Source: Theodoxus fluviatilis | Lineage: Eukaryota > Mollusca > Gastropoda > Cycloneritida > Neritidae | Assembly (NCBI GenBank): GCA_034096865.1 | Contig: JAWQFJ010000496.1 | Location: 123,742 to 187,741 of the forward strand | Direction of reading: 5' to 3' | Length of the DNA: 64,000 nucleotides | In this document: one piece after another, positions 57,030-64,000 of the stretch | How positions within the stretch are numbered: position 1 is the first letter of the stretch | How the letters are laid out: each line of letters opens with the position of its first letter | The notes under the pieces: generated by a model | Seen by the model: only the letters and a program-made list of their open reading frames with translations | Databases searched by the model: none | Told to the model about the DNA's origin: nothing | Made by a program: the position numbers and the translations under genes

Positions 57030-58913
57030 ATATATATGTATATTCATTTTTAGAAACGAAATGCTAAAGCGTGGGGCATTAAGCCCCACCTCATTTTGAT
57101 TAACTCTGATGGCCTTTACCTTTCTCATTCAAGACTAAGAACAGGTTAGAAAGTTTTTTTAAACTCTCAATGCTGAAATGCAATCAAACACACAGATTTT
57201 TTAAAAATGATTTTGAGTCTGTTCACAATATTAACACCGTCACACATTTCAAACACATAAACTTTATATAAACTTTGTATAAACTTTAAAAAGTGGAAAT
57301 CTTTATTATTACATCTTGAGAACTCACCACATGAGTCAAAACTGTCATACACATTACAAATTTGAACTGAAAACTAGTAAACAAAGACTTTAGAAAAGAT
57401 AATAACGAGTCTGTTCACAACATAACGCCACAACACAATTCCTCATTGAAAGTCATGCTTTAAGCATTAAATATGTCAATTTTAGTATTAAACAGTTTTT
57501 AGATGTATTCTAAATGTAACAAACACATATTTAAAGAAAAGCAATTGCATTGGGAATGTATATATCATTAGATACATACTTCAGTCTTTCGACCATTTTA
57601 AATGGTTACATTTTTTCCATTTAAGCACATCTGTTGGACCAATGTACTTATTCTCACAGTCCAAGTTTAGCAATGGACATCAGAAAACTTAAAAGTGAAG
57701 TCAGAAAATAAAAATAATTGAATATACTCTTTGTAAACCCCAAAAATTGAATTCTGATCAATGTCTGTTCACAACATTACACCGTGACAAACTTTTTTTT
57801 TAAATGTGACAAATTTTAAATTCTGAATCAGGAACAATGTTTCAGAAGGTGCATAAGGAAGACAGCTACATTTTGCACTCCTTCCCATGCACACCATGCT
57901 CTTATTACGTGCAGTAAAAAAAAAGTGCGTGTTTGTTCATAACATAACACCATTTTGTTCACAACATAACACAAAACCAATTTTTAAAAGTGTGATGAAA
58001 CAGTTCCTGATCACCAAAACATTCAATTTAACAAAACTGAATATTCTGTCAACATTGATGTATTCATTAAAACTTAAAATAGCCATTGAACATTTGTTGC
58101 TCTTGTAATGCACTTTAATGGTGTAATGTTATGAACTGGATGGTGTATTGTTATGAACTACATGAAAGATCTAGAAAAACAAAATTTTGGTTTGATTCTT
58201 GTACAAGAATGTTTATAGTAATAATACATGTAGAATGAAATGGTGGTTTGGTTTAATTATTGTTTGGCCTTCTGTATATAGCTAGATAAGTTTGTTTGCA
58301 ACATTACACACACAGATGTGTGCGTAATGTTGTGAACAGAGTGTGTTTTTCTAAAAATGTGCCTAAATGGAATCTTGAGAGTGTGTCTGTGTTCAACAAT
58401 GTAGAACTTAACCAGAAGGTTTTAATTCTTTATCCCCACCAAGTTTTAAAGTTGATTTTTGTGGTTTTTGGATGTTCACAACACTAACACCATTCTTAAT
58501 TCCACTTGCCATTGTTTTCCTCACTAAAAGTACATGCAGAGTGTGATTTCAGTCCTGACAAAAAGACCACAGCAAAGCTGAATAATCAATAGTCCTATTT
58601 ACCAACAACTTGATAACATAATAATGCACACACCATCTGATTTTAGCTGTTTTCCCTCAAAATTGAGCACTTTGGTCTGTACACAACTAATAAGGCCCAG
58701 AACTTGTTTTCATTTTATTCATAAAATATATCAAATATCTAGATTTTTGCAACACACAATTATTTTGCAGTTACACAATTGCAGGAAAATCCACTTCATG
58801 TAAAAAAAAAAAACAACATGTTTGATTTATTTGAAGATAAAGTTGCAAAATGTTAACACAATTTTTGTCTCGGTCGTTAAAATGTTGTTTTATCAAGTCA
58901 AAACAAAAGTTTT
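57030..58913. repeat. AT-rich segment with recurring GTTCACAACATWACACC motif
   Basis: No gene is supported. Variants of the motif occur on the + strand at about 57220, 57411, 57767, 57935, 57957 and 58475, and on the minus strand at about 58121, 58142 and 58320. A palindromic pair lies at 58288-58340 (GCAACATTACACACACAGAT then GTGTGCGTAATGTTGTGAAC). A GGGGCATTAAGCCCC palindrome lies at 57071-57090. The motif looks like a degenerate, dispersed repeat. Confidence 0.6.
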
Positions 58914-58916
58914 NNN
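58914..58916. other. Assembly gap (NNN)
   Basis: Three N bases. The sequence changes abruptly from AT-rich to GC-richer DNA across it, so the join may not be contiguous. Confidence 0.98.
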
Positions 58917-59324
58917 CCCACCCACCTCCCCGTTTGTGCATTGCTGAGTCTCAGCTTTGTCAAAGAGATGGAACGTGCTCTGCCTGCGCTATTTGTACCT
59001 GGCGGGTGGTGACGCGGCGCACTGGGAGTTACCTCCCTTTGCTCGTGGCGTCCCTAGCGCCATGTCTCGACCAAGCAGATTGGCCGTTGCAGGCAGGCAC
59101 GTGTGGGTATGAATTATGCTAATTCTTTTTTCGAGGTCAATAGGTCGTATATCACTGGTTTGTCTACTGGTAAGTATGTCAGGAAAACATAGAAATTAGT
59201 TTAAATTTCTTCAATTGCATGGCAAAGGCCTGATATGATGTTGTTTCTTTGAGTAGTAGAAGTTTGTGCAATAACTGCTTTGGGGATGTGGGAGAGCTTG
59301 ATGATAATACTTTTGCTATTTTTT
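58917..59324. other. Gene-free segment after the gap
   Basis: A GC-richer 190 bp followed by AT-rich DNA. No gene is recognised. Confidence 0.4.
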
Positions 59325-60074
59325 ACTCACATGCGAAGCAAAAGTGAGTCTATGTACTCACCCGTTTCGTCCGTCCGGGCGTCCGAAAACTTTAACGTTG
59401 GATTTTTCTCGGAGACTATTAAGTCTATCAATACCAAATGCTTCAAGGTCAAGATCGCAGGGGCCATAAATGTGGTCTAAAAAACAGCAATTTTTCACAT
59501 TTTCTCCATTTTCTCTGAAGTTTCTGAGATTGGATACCTCACCTATATATGGTATATAGGGCAAAGTAAGCCCTATCTTTTTTTACCAGTTTGGTTGACC
59601 TTGCTTCAAGGTCAAGGTCACAGGAGCTCTTCAAAGTTGGATTGTATACATATTTTGAAGTGACCTTGACCCTGAACTATGGAAGATAACTGTTTCAAAC
59701 TTAATAATTATGTGGGGCACATGTTATACTTTCATCATGAGACACATTTGGTCACATATCATCAAGGTCAAGGTCATTTTGACCTTATGAAATGTGACCA
59801 AAATGGGGTAGCGAACCACTAAAAGTGACCATATCTCATGGTAGAAAGTGCCAATAGGCACCATTGTGCTTCCTATGTCTTGAATTAACAGCTTTGTGTT
59901 GCATGACCTTGGATGACCTTGACCTTGGGTCAAGGTCACGAGTATTTTGGTAGGAAAAATGTGTAAAGCATTTCTTAGTGTATGATGTCATTGCTAGGTT
60001 TAGTTGTTTGACCTTGACCTTGAAGGTCACCTGAAGGTCAAGGTCATGTAAAGGTCAAGGTCAAGCATGTGAGT
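59325..60074. mobile_element. AAGGTCA-rich repeat element with short TIRs
   Basis: A 750-bp element begins ACTCACATGC (59325-59334) and ends with the inverted GCATGTGAGT (60065-60074). Its start (ACTCACATGCGAAGCAAAAG, later CCCGTTTCGTCCGTCCG) matches a repeat I know to be common in mollusc genomes. Between 59446 and 60063 it has 19 exact AGGTCA or TGACCT hexamers, many in head-to-tail pairs (AGGTCAAGGTCA). No protein is encoded. No target duplication is evident. Confidence 0.65.
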
Positions 60075-61040
60075 CGTATGGGCTTTGCCCTTCTTGTTCT
60101 TTATGGATAGATAGACATGTACGTTATAAGACTGTCTCACAGATAACTTTGAGATGCAAGTTCAAGATAGACAATTGAATCACGATGGAGGACCTGGTGT
60201 GAGGTCAAGGTGGTGGCCAAAGAGAGGACAGTTTGGAAAGAGTGTATCAAGGCCTTGTGTGCCTCCTGGTACAGAGAGAATTAAGTGTTAAGTACATGTA
60301 AAAAGCACTGATTCACGTGAACTTTTTTGGCTGTACTTTCACTACTTAAAAAAAAAATCACTCTTTGATGTTTGTCATTCCCAATTTCCACGGTAACGGT
60401 CTTATGTATGTTTAAATTTTATGATTAAGAAGAGTAGTCTGTGTATGTTAGTAGCTATATGGTTGAGTAACATGTAGTGTAACAAACCAGCACACAAAAT
60501 TTCTTGGGTGTATCTTCATTTGTTTAAAAGATATTAGAATTTCACATTTGCCACCCTTTTGGAAACTGAGTTTTTGGATATGACAAATTGAAGTTTTTTC
60601 CAAGTTTGGGATATTGACAGTTTTATTTGATTAACCTTTAGAATGCCAGCTATTTTTTACCTTTCTTCCCCCAACAGCCAGATTAGTTTTTCAATGTTCA
60701 GGAAAAACAACCCTTCTTTAGTTTAAAATTACATGAAAATTTCTTTATATTGGGTGTTCTAACAGAAAATTCCATGCTCTTTCTGATGCAATCACTAAAA
60801 CTTGGCTACACAGGAAGGCAACATCACCAAAAAATATTTAAAATTTGGATAACAAAAAACAGCTCGCCATACAAAGTTTGCAGCTTGCTCTTATTTCAGA
60901 ATCTCTACAAATATTACTCTTTGTGAAGAAAAAGAGTGCAGGCAACCTTGAAAGTTATCAAAAAATGCTATCCGACAAAGCAGGGACACTGACAGTCTTC
61001 AGCGCTTGCAATTGTACTTCATCTAACTATAGTATCTAGT
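60075..61040. other. Gene-free AT-rich segment
   Basis: No gene is recognised. It has one further AGGTCA half-site near 60212 and is otherwise unique-looking. Confidence 0.4.
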
Positions 61041-61569
61041 TATGTTTGTTCAGAGAAGACTGCTTTGATGTCGGCTCTTGTCACCAGCATCCATTGTTGA
61101 AAACGAGAATATTCTCCCACTCCCCCTCCGTTCTTTGACAACATCTGAGCCTGGTATCGGTTTGTTTCTTCCACAATGAGATTGAAGACATCATTGGTGA
61201 AAATAAACTGAAATATACAGTCTCAGACAGTCCATCGGGAACAGAAGCTAGGCCAGGCTCTCCAGTAATTGATGGTAACCACTGATGGTCATATTCGTTT
61301 AGAGCAATCATCGAAATTTCTTCCTCACACAGTGAAACCTCAGAATCAGACAGTACAATTGACTCTCGGTCCCTACACTTCCTCTCCAAGAGATCTTCTT
61401 CTTCTTCAAACCCTGAAAACTCCTCCTCCGAGTCAGAATCAAAGAAAAATTCTACCAATACCTCATAAGTGATGATGACATAAACAAAACTTGAACTGTG
61501 TCGATTGATTATACGAAAAAATTTGCAGAAAAATCCACAGCATTCATTAACTCTAAATGGCGCAAGCAT
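61041..61569 (-). pseudogene. piggyBac-like transposase N-terminal remnant, frameshifted
   Basis: On the minus strand the frame 61569-61081 carries an acidic N-terminal region (FDSDSEEEFSGFEEEED) and WLPSITGEPGLASV...DGLSETVYFSLF, as in piggyBac-derived transposases (DDE_Tnp_1_7). Near 61190 the similarity moves to the next frame, which gives FTNDVFNLIVEETNRYQAQM and then SRFQQWMLVTRADIKAVF before ending at about 61040. So one frameshift and a truncation before the catalytic Asp residues disable it. No TTAA-flanked ends were found. Confidence 0.72.
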
Positions 61570-62238
61570 ATGTGAGATCTAGGTCTCTTTTGTGTACTCC
61601 ACTGTCGAAAGAGCTCTCAAAGTCCCACTACTCTCAGATACTGTCTCCATAAATAAGCCCCAGCGTTTGGGCGGATAGATCCATCCGCAGCTGTTTGGGA
61701 AAGAAAGCATGTGGCAGATACATCTGCCCACGGCGTTCTAAAGTTTGAAGTGTGCAGCTTGAAAAAAAAACAAAAACTGAACTGTCTAGTAAATAATCTG
61801 TTGAATTTTTCATTATTCTGCACAGGAGCCGTTCAAATTTGCCATATGGAGCATATTTCTACATTTGAAAATTCTCTTTTGCCCCTAGTTTGACCTATTG
61901 TATATCCAGCAATTTTACTCACAAAGCGTTGCTTTTGGCACAGTAATGTCCCAACAACAAAAGGTTAGTAAAACTTGCTGTTTTGTTTTTGAGGTCCTTT
62001 CGTGGCAAATACTGGGGGTGGTTATAGTTGTTAGGGAATAGGTTTTTTTGGCTCATTGACAGAGAAGCATGTTTAAAGTTGTATATCTTTGCAACCTAAA
62101 GAGATATCGTCTTACTCTTTTTGGGGTTTGTCTTGTATTACCAATCTCTTTGTAAAAACGCTCAAATTGATAGCATATACCAGAAGGAAATTTTTGGCTG
62201 CCGCTACCTACTGTAGGAGAGCATCTGCAGCTGCTCTT

Positions 62239-62304
<66 letters not shown>

Positions 62305-62335
62305 AGGGAGGGAGGGAGCGAGGGAGAGAGAGAGA

Positions 62336-62366
<31 letters not shown>

Positions 62367-62640
62367 AGTGTGTGTGCGCATGTGCAAGTATCCATGCACA
62401 TGCATGTCTGTACATACTTGTGTATTTGTAATACATTGCTACCTCCTATGAACCACCACCCGATTCTTGACTGGTTTGCTTCTGACTGACCTAGTTTGTT
62501 TTTGAACACCCTCCCTGGAAAGATTACCTCCAATACTTGACTAAGGACCTTCCCTTACACAATTTTTATTACCATGAACCAAATATTAGAATGCAGTAAA
62601 ACAAAAGGAAAAGATTGATATCGAGGAGGCAATGCACTGC
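61570..62640. repeat. Gene-free segment with (GT)n/(GA)n microsatellite
   Basis: (GT)n at about 62240-62302, a GAGG/GAGA stretch and (TG)n again to about 62375. The remainder is AT-rich and unassigned. Confidence 0.6.
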
Positions 62641-62759
62641 AAAAAGTGAAGCATTTATCACGAATGTGCTGTCCAATTATATCCCTATCAATCACCTTTA
62701 CTCATGTATATCATTCACTTGGTTTATCGTTCTTTAGGTGTATTGTTCACATGATGTTG

Positions 62760-63600
62760 TCATGTTCTCTCTGTGTATCATCCATTTGGTGTATAGTTTG
62801 TTTGGTGTGTCATTCCCTTGGTGTATCAATCATTTGGTGTATTGTTTACTTTTACTATCTTTCATTTGGTAAATTGTTTGTTTGGTGTATCCTTCACTTG
62901 GTGTATCCTTCACTTGGTGCATCAATCACTTGGTGTATCGTTCACTTGGTGTATCCTTCACTTGGTGTATCCTTCACTTGGTGTATCGTTCACTTGGTGT
63001 ATCCTTCACTTGGTGTATCCTTCACTTGGTGTATCCTTCACTTGTTGCATCAATCACTTGGTGTATCCTTCACTTGGTGTATCCTTCACTTGGTGTATCC
63101 TTCACTTGGTGTATCCTTCACTTGGTGTATCCTTCACTTGGTGTATCGTTCACTTGGTGTATCGTTCACTTGTTGCATCAATCACTTGGTGTATCCTTCA
63201 CTTGGTGTATCCTTCACTTGGTGCATCAATCACTTGGTGCATCAATCACTTGGTGTATCCTTCACTTGGTGTATCGTTCACTTGGTGTATCGTTCACTTG
63301 GTGTATCCTTCACTTGGTGTATCCTTCACTTGTTGCATCAATCACTTGGTGTATCGTTCACTTGGTGTATCCTTCACTTGGTGTATCCTTCACTTGGTGT
63401 ATCCTTCACTTGGTGTATCCTTCACTTGGTGCATCAATCACTTGGTGTATCCTTCACTTGGTGTATCCTTCACTTGGTGTATCCTTCACTTGGTGCATCA
63501 ATCACTTGGTGTATCGTTCGTTTGGTGTACCAATCACTTAGTGTATTGTTCATGTATTGTATCATACATTTGATGCACTTTTCATTTAATTAATCAGTTT
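62760..63600 (+). repeat. 16-bp minisatellite
   Basis: Tandem 16-bp units of the form CTTGGTGTATCCTTCA, regular from about 62880 to 63540 (roughly 40 units) and degenerating on both sides. Variants differ at fixed positions (CCTTCA, CGTTCA, CAATCA; TGTAT or TGCAT; TTGG or TTGT). Since 16 is not a multiple of 3 and the unit has no stop, all three + frames stay open and encode the same 16-residue repeat in shifted order. I regard it as non-coding. Confidence 0.9.
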
Positions 63601-64000
63601 TTTACTGTTTCTTTGGTGCATCATCCACATTATGTAATGTCCATCATGATTTTCCCTGCCTAACTGTCCATCCCTCCTTTAAGATTCCTCCTATTTAAAA
63701 CCTGTTTTCTGTGAAAATTTAAAGGTTGTAAATGGGGGTAGCACTGTGTCTTGATATAAGTTGTTTGATCTGTAGCTGTACCTTGTAACCCATCTGTTCA
63801 TTAAAACAAAGATGCTAAATGCATACAGCAACACGTGTTTCAAAAGTACGGAGGTGAGCAGAGAGCTGTTACATGAGTTCCTAAAAGTAAACTTTATGAA
63901 AACTTAACAGTTTTGCATGAATATGGTAGGATTTGTCATGAGAATCAACTACACAAGACATAAATTTAAGATGATGCTTTGTTTGGTTGCATTTTTGAAA
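63601..64000. other. Gene-free end of window
   Basis: About 400 bp of AT-rich DNA. Nothing is recognised. Confidence 0.4.

Noticed and set aside
59325..60074. Tandem satellite interpretation of the AGGTCA cluster
   Set aside because: Spacing and orientation of the hexamers are irregular, the intervening sequence is unique, and the block has defined inverted ends.
62880..63540. Possible CRISPR array or repeat protein at the 16-bp repeats
   Set aside because: No spacers; contiguous 16-bp minisatellite; all three frames are open by chance of the unit.

Overview
This is eukaryotic nuclear DNA, probably from a mollusc (a marine gastropod or bivalve is my best guess). The evidence is an intron-rich animal gene with GT-AG splice sites, very many (CT)n, (GT)n, (ATCC)n and poly-C tracts, a Steamer-type gypsy LTR retrotransposon, a Penelope-like element, and an AAGGTCA-rich repeat that I recall being common in mollusc genomes. 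No rRNA, tRNA, CRISPR array or bacterial gene was recognised.

The one host gene I can identify is the 3' part of a ZMIZ1/ZMIZ2 orthologue (zinc finger MIZ-type protein, an SP-RING/PIAS-like transcriptional coregulator and probable SUMO E3 ligase; Drosophila tonalli family). It lies on the + strand in 14 exons between 27369 and 43444. All exon phases join in frame to a stop at 43442-43444, giving about 848 residues. The visible part covers the VVTTVWGV motif, the Ala/Thr-rich and Pro/Gln/Met-rich transactivation-like regions, the conserved domain ahead of the MIZ finger, the SP-RING finger and the acidic DDLLALFES C terminus. The N-terminal exons were not found and probably lie before the window. 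The 3' UTR may run to about 46.85 or 49.2 kb.

Mobile DNA fills most of the rest. 0.8-5.45 kb: a structurally intact 4.6-kb Steamer-like element (minus strand) with identical 167-bp LTRs, a 5-bp target duplication and one 1321-codon gag-pol frame. 6.7-7.4 kb: sixteen 45-bp tandem repeats. 9.1-10.3 kb: a 5'-truncated Penelope-like element with a GIY-YIG endonuclease domain. 10.7-11.1 kb: a 350-bp Mutator-type MITE with a 9-bp target duplication. 17.5-24.2 and 49.9-50.2 kb: six copies, all on the + strand, of a roughly 200-bp SINE-like repeat ending in (ATCC)n.

50.5-57.0 kb is a nested inverted structure. The left arm is a continuous repeat unit that includes an LTR-like block. The right arm is its inverted copy, split by a DNA transposon remnant carrying a three-exon SWIM zinc-finger (YqaJ-associated) gene and, convergent to it, a THAP-domain exon. 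A 103-bp perfect hairpin abuts the inner end of the right arm. 57-64 kb holds AT-rich DNA with a recurring GTTCACAACATWACACC motif, a 750-bp element with 19 exact AGGTCA half-sites, a broken piggyBac transposase, and a 16-bp minisatellite.

Apart from the exons of the single ZMIZ gene there is no sign of genes working together. The insertions near and inside the ZMIZ introns, including a 620-bp polypyrimidine tract that runs up to the last acceptor site, are the most likely way the repeats could affect the host gene.
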